From contig JAMOOX010000041.1 in assembly GCA_027065045.1 (NCBI GenBank), forward strand, positions 1 through 64,000: a stretch of DNA of 64,000 nt, given 5' to 3'. The notes under the pieces are model-generated. The model had not been told where the DNA came from. It ran no database searches and worked only from the letters and a program-made list of their open reading frames with translations. This document shows, piece by piece, positions 34,670-42,398 of this stretch (position 1 is its first letter; every line of letters starts with the position of its first letter). This DNA is from Campylobacteraceae bacterium. GTDB taxonomy: Bacteria > Campylobacterota > Campylobacteria > Campylobacterales > Sulfurovaceae. The position numbers and the translations under genes are program-made.

Positions 34670-35785
34670 ATGTGTAGTGGCAAAGATATTAAATCTAAAA
34701 AGTATGTTGGGGTTGTGTATAGAGTGCTTAGGGATAAATCAAAGACTTTTTACATCATCTATAAGCACCCAATAGAGAAACGAACCATAAGGACTAAGAT
34801 AGGCAGTTCTAAAGAGGGAATGAATGAGGCTTATTGTAATAATATAAGATTGGAAGAGATAGCCAAGGCACGGTTAGGAGAAGATAGTAATTTACCAATA
34901 GTAAGAGCCAAGCAAAACAAGACTAATCTTGATGATTTAGCAAATAATTATATTGAGTATCTATCAACTAAAGGTAATAATAAAACTACTACACAAGCTA
35001 AGAGTAGGTATGAGAGATATTTAAAATCAACAGTTGGAGAGTTACAATTATCACAGCTTAATAAAACACATCATAAAAAAATGCAAGATAATCTTGTAGC
35101 TACAAACTTATCACCAACAACAATTAATCACATTTTGACTTTATTGAGTACAATCATAAATTATAATATCAAAAATGATTTAATAAAAGGGGTTAATCCT
35201 TTGATTGGAGTGAAGTGTCTAAAAACAAATGATAAAAGAGATAGGTATTTAGAAGTAGAAGAGCTTAACAAACTATTTAAGCATACTAAAAAAGATGATA
35301 CTCTACATCTATTTACACTATTAGCACTTAGCACAGGGGCAAGGCTTAATGGGTTATTGAGTATCAAGGTTAAAGATGTGGATTTACTAAAGAAGAAAAT
35401 AACAATCAATGACTTTAAGAGTGGTGGAACTTATCAAGGATTTATCAAAGATGATATGATAGAGCTTCTTATTAGAGCTATGGAGGGGTTTAATAGTGAT
35501 GATTATGTGATAAGCTATGATAATGGGTCAAAGTGTAATGATAAGATGATACAGAGGAGGCTACAACCAATATTAAATAAGCTTTTTAATCAAGAGGTAG
35601 AGAATGGATTGAGTAAGGTTGTAATACATACTCTAAGGCATACATTCGCTTCACTTCTTGCTATCAATGATGTATCAATCTATAAGATAATGAAGCTTAT
35701 GAACCACAAGGATATAACTATGACAATGAGATACGCAAAGCTTAGTCCAAGTAGTGGGCAAGAGGATATAAATAATTTATTTTAG
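34670..35785 (+). CDS. Tyrosine recombinase (site-specific integrase)
   Basis: Catalyses integration and excision at ssrA. The N-terminal arm-binding part (~10-70) is followed by a SAM-like core-binding domain (LANNYIEYLSTKGNNKTTTQ) and a catalytic domain with the Arg in LSTGARLNGLLSI, HTLRHTFASLLA (His-x-x-Arg), and MNHKDITMTMRYAKL (His/Trp position and nucleophile Tyr). 371 residues. It lies beside attL and points into the element, the normal arrangement. Confidence 0.95.
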   Translation: MCSGKDIKSKKYVGVVYRVLRDKSKTFYIIYKHPIEKRTIRTKIGSSKEGMNEAYCNNIRLEEIAKARLGEDSNLPIVRAKQNKTNLDDLANNYIEYLSTKGNNKTTTQAKSRYERYLKSTVGELQLSQLNKTHHKKMQDNLVATNLSPTTINHILTLLSTIINYNIKNDLIKGVNPLIGVKCLKTNDKRDRYLEVEELNKLFKHTKKDDTLHLFTLLALSTGARLNGLLSIKVKDVDLLKKKITINDFKSGGTYQGFIKDDMIELLIRAMEGFNSDDYVISYDNGSKCNDKMIQRRLQPILNKLFNQEVENGLSKVVIHTLRHTFASLLAINDVSIYKIMKLMNHKDITMTMRYAKLSPSSGQEDINNLF

Positions 35786-35811
35786 ATATAATTTTAAAAA
35801 AGGAGTTTACT

Positions 35812-36207
35812 ATGGTAGCAATACAACAACCAAACTATCTTAATATTGAGTTACCAACTCTAAAGGTTGGTTCAATATTTAAAGTTATTAGTGCATATAT
35901 TACAATGGCTAGAACATTAAATAGTATGAGAAAAATACTCAAATTTCAATTTAATAACTTTGAGGCTTTTATCAAAATATATAATCTTGATACACCTGAT
36001 AAAGTTGATAATATATTAATTAAATTAGAAAATATGTCAGAGCAACACAATATAAGTTTAAATAATGCACTATTAAATAAATGGTATGCTTATCCATTAT
36101 ATTATTTAGTTGATAGAATAGAGGATTGGAATATGGCATTACAAGGGCTTTTAATGTCTTTAGATGTTGAGTTGGTACATCAGGAGAAACAACTTAATGA
36201 TAATTGA
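35812..36207 (+). CDS. Putative antitoxin-like partner of RelE-type toxin, unknown family
   Basis: 131 residues, AAGGAG before the ATG. It begins MVAIQQPNYLNIELPTLKVG and is otherwise helical (FNNFEAFIKIYNLDTPDKVD). I recognise no DNA-binding or antitoxin domain. Its stop overlaps the RelE-type toxin start by 11 bp, and AGGAG inside its 3' end serves the toxin, so the pair is translationally coupled in antitoxin-toxin order. The role is inferred from this arrangement only. Confidence 0.6.
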   Translation: MVAIQQPNYLNIELPTLKVGSIFKVISAYITMARTLNSMRKILKFQFNNFEAFIKIYNLDTPDKVDNILIKLENMSEQHNISLNNALLNKWYAYPLYYLVDRIEDWNMALQGLLMSLDVELVHQEKQLNDN

Positions 36208-36484
36208 AAAAAGAACAAGATACCAAAGAGATTTAAAGAAACTTATCAAATCAAATACTTTGACTTTAGAGAAAATAGAAGAGTGTGAGAGATTATTTAA
36301 AGATGATTATAAACACAACTCTTTGAGGTATCATAGTATCAAATGTAAAAAAGATAAAAATAGATATTCTATTACTGTACCAAATACACAATATAGAATA
36401 TTAATGTCTGTAAAAGATAATATAGCATATTTTAAAAGTTTATTAAATCATAATGAATATGATAGAATAAATAAAAATTGTTAG
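36197..36484 (+). CDS. RelE/ParE-family toxin
   Basis: 95 residues, very basic. MIIEKRTRYQRDLKKLIKSN is the usual first strand and helix; LRYHSIKCKKDKNRYSITVP and TQYRILMSVKDN resemble the RelE/ParE beta-sheet with basic residues. RelE toxins cut mRNA at the ribosome and ParE toxins poison gyrase; which applies is not clear. ATG 36197 is preferred: AGGAG lies 10 bp upstream, while the longer frame from 36164 lacks one. It probably stabilises the element. Confidence 0.75.
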   Translation: MIIEKRTRYQRDLKKLIKSNTLTLEKIEECERLFKDDYKHNSLRYHSIKCKKDKNRYSITVPNTQYRILMSVKDNIAYFKSLLNHNEYDRINKNC

Positions 36485-36718
36485 TTCTACTACAACCTTA
36501 TTTTATATCAAAACTAGAAATTAACTAATTCAAAAAAGTTCACTAAGTCAAATTTTCGCTTGTTTTTTCTTTACATACACCATAACCTATAATATGCTTT
36601 AAAGTGCCGTATAATGGGCTTTAAATGGCTTTTAAATAGTGTTTAAAATTTTACATATACCTATAAGTTTTATACAAAGTGTAAAAGTTTTGTTGATTGA
36701 GTGTCAAATAATGTAAAG

Positions 36719-36831
36719 GGCAAAGTAGGGCAGGAGTTGAACCTGCAATAGTAGGTAATTTTTTACCGTTTCACCTGATAAACGGTATAGTTTTACCCTT
36801 TTGTTACCACATTCCTACATCATACTTTGCC
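36719..36831 (-). ncRNA. tRNA-like RNA with long variable-type arm
   Basis: On the minus strand the ends pair over 9 bp (GGCAAAGTA with TACTTTGCC). A perfect T-arm is present: GCAGG-TTCAACT-CCTGC, a canonical TTCRANY loop. A D-loop-like stretch AGGAATGTGGTA lies between TGT and ACA. A 7-bp hairpin, ACCGTTT/AAACGGT, sits where a class II variable arm would be. A TATACT box about 7 bp upstream would start transcription at the first G. It is not a regular tRNA: no encoded CCA, an over-long acceptor with one mismatch, and no clean 7-nt anticodon loop. The rest of the 383-bp gap is AT-rich with no gene seen. Confidence 0.45.
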
Positions 36832-36867
36832 TATAAAAGTATATCAAATCTTTTGACATTCTTTACA

Positions 36868-37083
36868 CTATTTTACACTTTTTAATATTTTTCTCACATT
36901 GGTTACAGTTGTATTATATTTATATGCTAATTGAGAATAGTTATATCCATTGAACTCTTTTATTATTTTCTCTTTATAGTTGGGTGATTTTTTGGGAATG
37001 TATATCTCTATGCCACCATAGGAATTATACATATCTTCAAGAGTAGCACCGTTTTTAATATCTTCAAAAATATATTCTATCAC
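36868..37083 (-). CDS. Mor-like transcription activator
   Basis: 71 residues starting with GTG. GGIEIYIPKKSPNYKEKIIK and the C-terminal helix-turn-helix FNGYNYSQLAYKYNTTVTNV RKIL resemble the C-terminal half of Mor, the middle-gene activator of Mu-like phages. It is shorter than Mor (about 130), lacking most of the dimerisation domain. It could activate the tRNA-like RNA just downstream or element late genes; that is inference. Confidence 0.65.
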   Translation of the reverse strand: MIEYIFEDIKNGATLEDMYNSYGGIEIYIPKKSPNYKEKIIKEFNGYNYSQLAYKYNTTVTNVRKILKSVK

Positions 37084-37130
37084 TTTATAATTACCTTTTT
37101 AATATTTGATATATCTAATATTATATCACA

Positions 37131-37255
37131 CCTAAACTATTAGCTAAGGTGGAATATTTGATTATGGTTCTAAGTTCTTTTTTATTATTAATTCTCTTTA
37201 GATATATAGAGCAGATAATAATATTTAGTATCAAGTTTAAACAGTAAAAATAGAA
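37131..37255. repeat. Tandem 124-bp direct repeat, unit 1
   Basis: Begins CCTAAACTATTAGCTAAGGTGGA. The next unit follows at an offset of 124 bp with high identity, including GTTCTAAGTTCTTTTTTATT and AATATTTAGTATCAAG. Non-coding. Possible replication or partition site. Confidence 0.75.
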
Positions 37256-37378
37256 CCTAACTATTAGCTAAGGTGGAGCATTTGATTATAGTTCTAAGTT
37301 CTTTTTTATTATTAATTCTCTTTGAATATATAGAGCATATAATATAATATTTAGTATCAAGTAGAGAGTAGTAAAAAT
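37256..37378. repeat. Tandem 124-bp direct repeat, unit 2
   Basis: Second, slightly diverged unit (CCTAACTATTAGCTAAGGTG at the start). The 481-bp gap 37084-37564 contains these repeats and the iterons, with no gene. Confidence 0.75.
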
Positions 37379-37481
37379 ACTACAACTAAGCAAATGATAA
37401 AAGAGGGTATAGAATAGGATATATCAAAAATCTTAAAAGTGCCTCTATATCGTGGGGTGTAGAGAGTAGTTTATTGGTGTG

Positions 37482-37553
37482 AAAAAAGGTCGGAATTACA
37501 ATCTATATCAACCTTGAAAAAGGTCGGATTTGGTAGATTGTAAAAATGTCGGA
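37482..37553. other. GTCGGA iterons with inverted repeat: possible replication origin
   Basis: AAAAAGGTCGGA at 37483-37494 and 37517-37528 and AAAAATGTCGGA at 37542-37553 form three direct iterons. Between them ACAATCTA (37498-37505) and TAGATTGT (37534-37541) make an 8-bp inverted repeat. Iterons around a hairpin are typical of initiator binding sites; the element encodes a rolling-circle-type initiator. Confidence 0.45.
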
Positions 37554-37564
37554 GTTTAAAAAAG

Positions 37565-38254
37565 CTAAATAACCGTAAAATACAAATCTAAAATTTCAGC
37601 GTTATCTTTTATAAAAGAACAATGCTCTATAAAAATAAAATCACTTTGAGGAATTATTTTATTAAAATGTGCATCGTCATTAACCTTGATAATACTTCTT
37701 ATAAAAAGTCCTTGCTCTTTTTTAGCTATTTTAGAATTAGATATATTTTGAATAATATATATTTTATTAGTATTATAAAATATATCTTTTAAATCTCTTA
37801 TATTAGTAAAAAACTCTTTATATATTTGGTTTTTTGTTTTATTTGAGGCATTTATTATTTGATAATTTTTCCCTATCTCATTTAAATAATGTGTAATTAT
37901 ATCTGTTTGAAATTCTAATCTTCTTTGAGTTAGAGCAGGTAAAAAAGCCACTTGCCTAGTATGTAATCTTTTATTATCTTGCAATATCTCCGTTATCCTT
38001 TGTTCTAAAAAACAAATATAATCACACGAACTATCAATATCATTTTCATACATATCACCAACACCACTTATAAGCCAATTCAAATTAATATCAAACTCTT
38101 TTTTTAATAAATTTGATAATTCACCATTAATATTTTTACCTTTTAAAAGAGTAGCATAATTACTATTTTGCATATTTAATAAGTTTGCAAAACTCTTTTT
38201 ATTAAGTTTTTTATCTTCTCTTATCTCTTCAACTCTACTATAAAAATCTATCAT
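37565..38254 (-). CDS. Phage-type repressor (HTH N-terminus)
   Basis: 229 residues. The N-terminal ~70 residues form an XRE-like helix-turn-helix (KKSFANLLNMQNSNYATLLK) ending in INLNWLISGVGDMYEND, the usual phage repressor phrase. The C-terminal ~130 residues have no S24 Ser/Lys peptidase motif I can see, so induction may not go through RecA cleavage. It is divergent from the early operon, with a 10-bp inverted repeat between, as in a lysogeny switch. AAGGA lies 8 bp before the ATG. Confidence 0.8.
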   Translation of the reverse strand: MIDFYSRVEEIREDKKLNKKSFANLLNMQNSNYATLLKGKNINGELSNLLKKEFDINLNWLISGVGDMYENDIDSSCDYICFLEQRITEILQDNKRLHTRQVAFLPALTQRRLEFQTDIITHYLNEIGKNYQIINASNKTKNQIYKEFFTNIRDLKDIFYNTNKIYIIQNISNSKIAKKEQGLFIRSIIKVNDDAHFNKIIPQSDFIFIEHCSFIKDNAEILDLYFTVI

Positions 38255-38320
38255 TTGTCTTAATCCTTTATAAAAAGTTATCTACTTTTAAGTTTAAATA
38301 GTTTATCATTCTAAAGTTAT

Positions 38321-38356
38321 AAGTTATTAATGCTAACTATTAAGGGTTAATAACTT
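38321..38356. promoter_or_regulatory. Operator-like inverted repeat in the switch region
   Basis: AAGTTATTAA (38321-38330) and TTAATAACTT (38347-38356) are exact inverted 10-mers with a 16-bp spacer. Another AAGTTAT lies at 38314-38320. The site sits between the divergent repressor and early operon, next to TATTATAC (-10-like). Confidence 0.55.
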
Positions 38357-38398
38357 TATTATACATATTATACCAAAAAACAACAAAAAGGGGTAAAA

Positions 38399-38638
38399 AT
38401 GAGTAACTATGAGCAGTTAGTTAAGGATTTAAAAAAGACTTACGGTAAAAGCACTATAAACTTATCAGAGTTGGCTAATGAGTTAGGGCAAAGCATAGCC
38501 ACGATTAGAAGAGGTATTAAAAACGGTAAAGGTATTCCAAAGTATCGCCGTGTAGGTGGTGGAGTAACTAGACAAGCCGTGGTATTTCCTATTCTTGAAG
38601 TTGCTAGGTTTTTATCACAAACAGAAGAGGTTTATTAA
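38399..38638 (+). CDS. Small helix-turn-helix protein (excisionase/Cro-like)
   Basis: 79 residues. STINLSELANELGQSIATIR followed by RRGIKNGKGIPKYRRV is a winged-helix/HTH pattern as in AlpA/Xis-type proteins. It is the first gene of the early operon (TAATG overlap with the next) under the operator region, so it may be excisionase, Cro-like, or a replication regulator. Confidence 0.65.
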   Translation: MSNYEQLVKDLKKTYGKSTINLSELANELGQSIATIRRGIKNGKGIPKYRRVGGGVTRQAVVFPILEVARFLSQTEEVY

Positions 38639-39201
38639 TGAGAGCTACGATTGGAGAGTTACAAGCATTGCATACTATTGGGCTAGATGAGTTGTTGAAA
38701 AATGATGAGTTGGTATCAATAGCACCAATACGAGGTTATGTGATAGAAGAGTTTAAGAGTGATATTATAAGAGATATACCAAATATTGATATTGATGAGT
38801 ATATGGAGAAGCTAGAGAGAGATTATCAAATATTTCATAGTTTAAAGTTTAATATTATTGATAGAGTTTATAGTTGGAATGAAGACAGGGGCTTATTAAA
38901 TGGTGGATATAACAAGAGTTTAGAGGCTAGTTTTATAGCAGAAGAGCTAAGCGAATTATTGAGAAATGATGAGAGCATAGAAGAGGTAGATAGTCATATT
39001 GATAGTATTATATTTCAATTAGGAGCATTGAGTAAAATATTAAAATCACCTCACCGAGTGAAAAGAGCTTTTGAAATTGTATTGAGTGCAAACGAACAAA
39101 AGAGCAGTCAAAAAGATATTAACGGTAAAATTATCAAAGATAAATCAAACTTTATAGAGCCACAAGAGGCACTAAAAGAGTTATTAGAAGAGGTGGTATA
39201 G
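38638..39201 (+). CDS. MazG-like/PRA-PH-like nucleotide pyrophosphohydrolase
   Basis: 187 residues. The central part, SFIAEELSELLRNDESIEEV then DSHIDSIIFQLGALSKI, follows the all-alpha NTP-pyrophosphatase pattern (EExxE...ExxD), with HisE-like phage versions as the closest form. These enzymes remove NTP or (d)NTP variants; the phage roles include changing nucleotide or alarmone pools. The last acidic motif is DxxxD rather than ExxD. It is coupled by one-base overlaps to genes on both sides. Confidence 0.6.
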   Translation: MRATIGELQALHTIGLDELLKNDELVSIAPIRGYVIEEFKSDIIRDIPNIDIDEYMEKLERDYQIFHSLKFNIIDRVYSWNEDRGLLNGGYNKSLEASFIAEELSELLRNDESIEEVDSHIDSIIFQLGALSKILKSPHRVKRAFEIVLSANEQKSSQKDINGKIIKDKSNFIEPQEALKELLEEVV

Positions 39202-39446
39202 TGGAATTAGAGGTTATTGATATTCACGATGAACTATTTAACTTGATTAATCAACTTGATTATATACTTGTGGCACACCATAATTATATTATGGAATTAG
39301 CAGATAATAACAGCGAACAAATGCAAAATGAGTTAAGTGGTTTTTATAATTTACAAGTACGATTATTAAAGGATTTTAGAGCCTATTTATTAGCATTAGA
39401 CCCTCATATAGATATACTATCTTCATTGAGAGTGGAGAATAACTGA
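39201..39446 (+). CDS. Small element-borne protein, unknown function
   Basis: 81 residues starting with GTG that overlaps the previous stop. Acidic and helical, MELEVIDIHDELFNLINQLD onward, with no recognised domain. It lies between the MazG-like gene and the initiator gene in the early operon, 3 bp before the latter. Confidence 0.6.
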   Translation: MELEVIDIHDELFNLINQLDYILVAHHNYIMELADNNSEQMQNELSGFYNLQVRLLKDFRAYLLALDPHIDILSSLRVENN

Positions 39447-39449
39447 TAA

Positions 39450-40442
39450 ATGTCAGCTACTAAAACTATTATAGATATACCGTTAGATATGGCTTCTAAT
39501 GTCAATAATGGGTTAATGTATAAACAGATAGGTATTGATACAATTCATATAGTAGCAAGATATACAACAGTACAAAAGATGATAGATAAACAAGGGCTAA
39601 CAATAGATAAAGCCAAAAAAAATACACCTTATTCAAGAGTAATAAATAAAGCTCTAAGAGAGGTTAAGAGTGATGAGAAGAGAAGATATAAAAAAGATGA
39701 GTTTAGACCAACTGTTGAAGTAGTACAGATGAGCAAGGGCAAAATATTATCTAATTATATGATGATAGTGAGATATACACCTCTTTTGATGGATTATGCA
39801 AGAGAGCAAAAAAAGGCAAAAGGTGAGTATTGTATGGTGATTTTTAGTGGGCTACATCAACCTACCAAAGATACAAAAAGCCAATCAATCAAGATAATAA
39901 GTAAGTTTTTAAAAAGAAAAACTTTTAAAATGATTAGTTTAGATATAGCTATTGATACGATAGATAATCAGGTGATAAACTATAAATCAAAAGATAGATT
40001 TCAAGAGAGATTAAAGCCATATTCAAACAATGGTGTAATTTCAAATGGTAGTAGTCTATATATTAATAATATATCAGATAATAGAGTAAGTAGAGTTATA
40101 TACTATGATAAATATAAGAAGCAAATGCAACAAGGTCAAGAGTTGGATAGTAGTCTATTAGGTTGGAATAGACTTGAACTAACTTTTAGTAGTAGCATTA
40201 GAAGTAGTGTAAGCTTTATAGAGTATGTGGAGAGTATGGGGCTTATTGATGATTTGGCACGATTACAAGAGTTAGCAGGTAAATTAAATATAGAACCTAG
40301 CACATCATATTTAAACTACCAAATTAATTCTATTATGGATAATAGATATATTAATAATAATATGAGTAAGAAGAGGTTTAATAGTTTTGAAGTGATTAAG
40401 AGGTTTATCCAAAAGGATTTTAGAAATTATGCTTTATTTTAA
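39450..40442 (+). CDS. Rolling-circle-type replication initiator (filamentous-phage type)
   Basis: 330 residues, basic. GEYCMVIFSGLHQPTKD, MISLDIAIDTIDN, SRVIYYDKYKKQMQQ and SLLGWNRLELTFSSSI follow the order of the Rep_trans/inovirus initiator family (RxDxxxD strand, YDK, WxRxEL). Such proteins nick the plus origin and start rolling-circle replication. The nucleophilic Tyr cannot be picked with confidence. The element's iterons at 37482-37553 are the candidate origin. Confidence 0.7.
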   Translation: MSATKTIIDIPLDMASNVNNGLMYKQIGIDTIHIVARYTTVQKMIDKQGLTIDKAKKNTPYSRVINKALREVKSDEKRRYKKDEFRPTVEVVQMSKGKILSNYMMIVRYTPLLMDYAREQKKAKGEYCMVIFSGLHQPTKDTKSQSIKIISKFLKRKTFKMISLDIAIDTIDNQVINYKSKDRFQERLKPYSNNGVISNGSSLYINNISDNRVSRVIYYDKYKKQMQQGQELDSSLLGWNRLELTFSSSIRSSVSFIEYVESMGLIDDLARLQELAGKLNIEPSTSYLNYQINSIMDNRYINNNMSKKRFNSFEVIKRFIQKDFRNYALF

Positions 40443-40506
40443 AAGCATTTAGAAGAGATAAATAGTTGAAGCTATATCTCTCCTATTAACCTACGAGGTC
40501 AATGAA

Positions 40507-41898
40507 ATGATACAAAAAAAAACATTAGATACAGATTACAACATAAGAGAGCAAATGAACAAAGATAACTCAATGAATGAGATTGAGGTAAGTCGTGGCA
40601 TAGGGTCTTATTTCCCTATCTTTATATCATTAGGAATAACTTTATACGGTATGTATTTATTTATATCTACAATCACAAAAAATGAGAATATTATATATGG
40701 TACATTAGGATTTATGGCTATATTGATACTATTTATAGAGGCTCATAGAACTGATTTACTAAAAGACTTTTTATCTAGCAAACTTACCAGGGAAATACAC
40801 ACTGATTTTAAAATATCAAATTTTGCTCTATTTATGAGTGGTGTTATTACTGCTTTGTTTATTAGTCTTGACCTATGGGGTGCATTACAATCAAGTGATA
40901 AGATTGAAAGATTATTGGTTGTTGGTATAGTAGAGAATTCCAAAGAGTATCAGATACTAGATAATAAAGCTAAGTCAGGAGCAGAAGCTAATAAAATATA
41001 TTCTGATAGATTAAATTTATACAATCAAGCTAAACAATCGCATTATAAGAGTTGTAATGATAGTTGGCAAATAAGAAGATATAGAACCAAAAATACAGAA
41101 TGTAAGAATAGCTTCAAACAGATACCACCAAAACAGAGCAGTATCAAAGTAGGCGATACAGTATCATCTGATGATTATGAAAGATTAAGCTCTAAAGCTA
41201 AAGAAACTATACAAGGATATAGAGATATTTTCTTTTATGTGTTTTTTGGTTTCAGCTTGTTACTTAATTATTTTGCAGTATCAACTCTTGTAAATCAATA
41301 TAGAAACAAACTAAGAGAGCTATCAGATGAAGCGACTAAAAGTGAGCTATTAAATAGATATGAGATACTAGAGAATGAGAAGCTTAATAAACTAAAAGAG
41401 AGTACAAAAATACAACATATCAAGACTAATGAAAAGAATGTAATTGATGTTGCGATGGAGGGTCTAACCTATGATATATTACTAGCGAAAAGTTATAAAT
41501 CTTTGGAGGGTATGAAGAGAGTACCAATAGCTATATCTAATAATCAATCTATCAATCAAGGTAATAGAGGTGGCTTTATGGATTTAGGTAAAACCGTAAA
41601 TACTAAACAGTATATACCGAATGAAGAGACTATCGGTAATACCGAACGGTATATACCGAATGGTAACAATACAATTGATTACTCTTTGTTTGATATACAA
41701 GAGCAGGAGCTTATTAGCTTATTGTTTGATAACGGTAATATACCGATTGGTGGTCAATTAGTAAAAAGGGATATTATATTAGATATAGTTGGTCATAATA
41801 AACCTAATGCTAACAGGCTAAGAGACCTATATTCAAAGTTAATGGAACTAGATTATATATATAAAAAAGTTGCTTATTTTTCAAAGGCAACGATATAA
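40507..41898 (+). CDS. Four-TM membrane protein with C-terminal winged helix, unknown function
   Basis: 463 residues. Transmembrane helices at ~36-53, 60-79, 107-128 and 242-263; a Cys-containing loop (~130-240) between the third and fourth; a coiled-coil stretch (~265-300); then a linker with YIPNE/YIPNG repeats; the last ~70 residues (LISLLFDNGNIPIGGQLVKR onward) resemble a winged helix. No Walker A, so it is not a Zot-type ATPase. It may couple membrane state to DNA binding. GAGG precedes the ATG. Confidence 0.65.
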   Translation: MIQKKTLDTDYNIREQMNKDNSMNEIEVSRGIGSYFPIFISLGITLYGMYLFISTITKNENIIYGTLGFMAILILFIEAHRTDLLKDFLSSKLTREIHTDFKISNFALFMSGVITALFISLDLWGALQSSDKIERLLVVGIVENSKEYQILDNKAKSGAEANKIYSDRLNLYNQAKQSHYKSCNDSWQIRRYRTKNTECKNSFKQIPPKQSSIKVGDTVSSDDYERLSSKAKETIQGYRDIFFYVFFGFSLLLNYFAVSTLVNQYRNKLRELSDEATKSELLNRYEILENEKLNKLKESTKIQHIKTNEKNVIDVAMEGLTYDILLAKSYKSLEGMKRVPIAISNNQSINQGNRGGFMDLGKTVNTKQYIPNEETIGNTERYIPNGNNTIDYSLFDIQEQELISLLFDNGNIPIGGQLVKRDIILDIVGHNKPNANRLRDLYSKLMELDYIYKKVAYFSKATI

Positions 41899-42146
41899 AA
41901 AAATTTATATTAAAAAGTGTATTGTGTGGTATAGTTTTATTTATTGGAGTTGTTGCAGATACTAAGCTAGATATGTCTAGCCCTAATGGGTTTTGTAAAT
42001 CTGTTACCAAAGATGATGTAGAGCTTAAGAAGTGCATTAAACAATATAGTAAATCTTGCTATTGTGATAATGATATTTTAATAGTTAAAGAGATAATTAG
42101 ATTAGCAGAAGATTTTAAAAAAATATCACTTAAACAATTATATTAA
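41895..42146 (+). CDS. Small exported four-Cys protein, probable ATA start
   Basis: From ATA at 41895 the frame reads KKFILKSVLCGIVLFIGVVA, an ideal signal peptide, then DTKLDMSSPNGFCKS and a mature part with four Cys (C-x-C pairs, CYCDN). The first standard start, TTG at 41922, would cut off the basic end of the signal and has no ribosome site. AAAGG (41883-41887) lies exactly 7 nt before the ATA, which overlaps the previous stop (ATATAA). 83 residues; function unknown. It is the last gene before the right end. Confidence 0.65.
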   Translation: MKKFILKSVLCGIVLFIGVVADTKLDMSSPNGFCKSVTKDDVELKKCIKQYSKSCYCDNDILIVKEIIRLAEDFKKISLKQLY

Positions 42147-42229
42147 ATATACTATAGGTATTGTCAATCCTGAACGGACAAAGTTGAAATTTAAATAAAA
42201 TCAGTATAATATCAATCACTACATATAAA

Positions 42230-42254
42230 AGCTATAAGATTTTTTCTTATGGCT
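42230..42254 (-). terminator. Probable ssrA transcription terminator inside the element
   Basis: On the minus strand AGCCATAAG-AAAAAAT-CTTATAGCT (one G-U) is followed by TTTATAT, downstream of the tmRNA 3' end. The element would thus supply the terminator for ssrA after insertion. The rest of 42147-42398 is AT-rich and carries the second arm-type repeat. Confidence 0.5.
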
Positions 42255-42315
42255 AATCAAAAAACAATCATATAAAATATTTTAAATTTACTCAAAAATA
42301 GCCAAAAATAGGTAT

Positions 42316-42337
42316 TTGGTTACATATAGGTTACACT
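42316..42337. repeat. Integrase arm-type repeat, right copy
   Basis: Exact 22-bp match to 34627-34648, same orientation, 62 bp inside attR. Confidence 0.65.
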
Positions 42338-42398
42338 TTTGTTAAATATGCTAACCTTAAAGTATGCCTTTTGATACGGTATAGTAGGGTTAAAATAG

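Noticed and set aside
36719-36831. Ordinary tRNA-Leu or tRNA-Sec
   Set aside because: The T-arm fits, but there is no valid anticodon loop, the acceptor is too long with a mismatch, and CCA is not encoded.
37131-37378. Tandem repeats as a CRISPR array
   Set aside because: Only two units of about 124 bp that follow each other directly, with no spacers and no cas genes.
40507-41898. 463-residue membrane protein as a Zot-like assembly ATPase
   Set aside because: No Walker A or B motif is present; the topology (four TM helices plus a winged helix) does not fit Zot.
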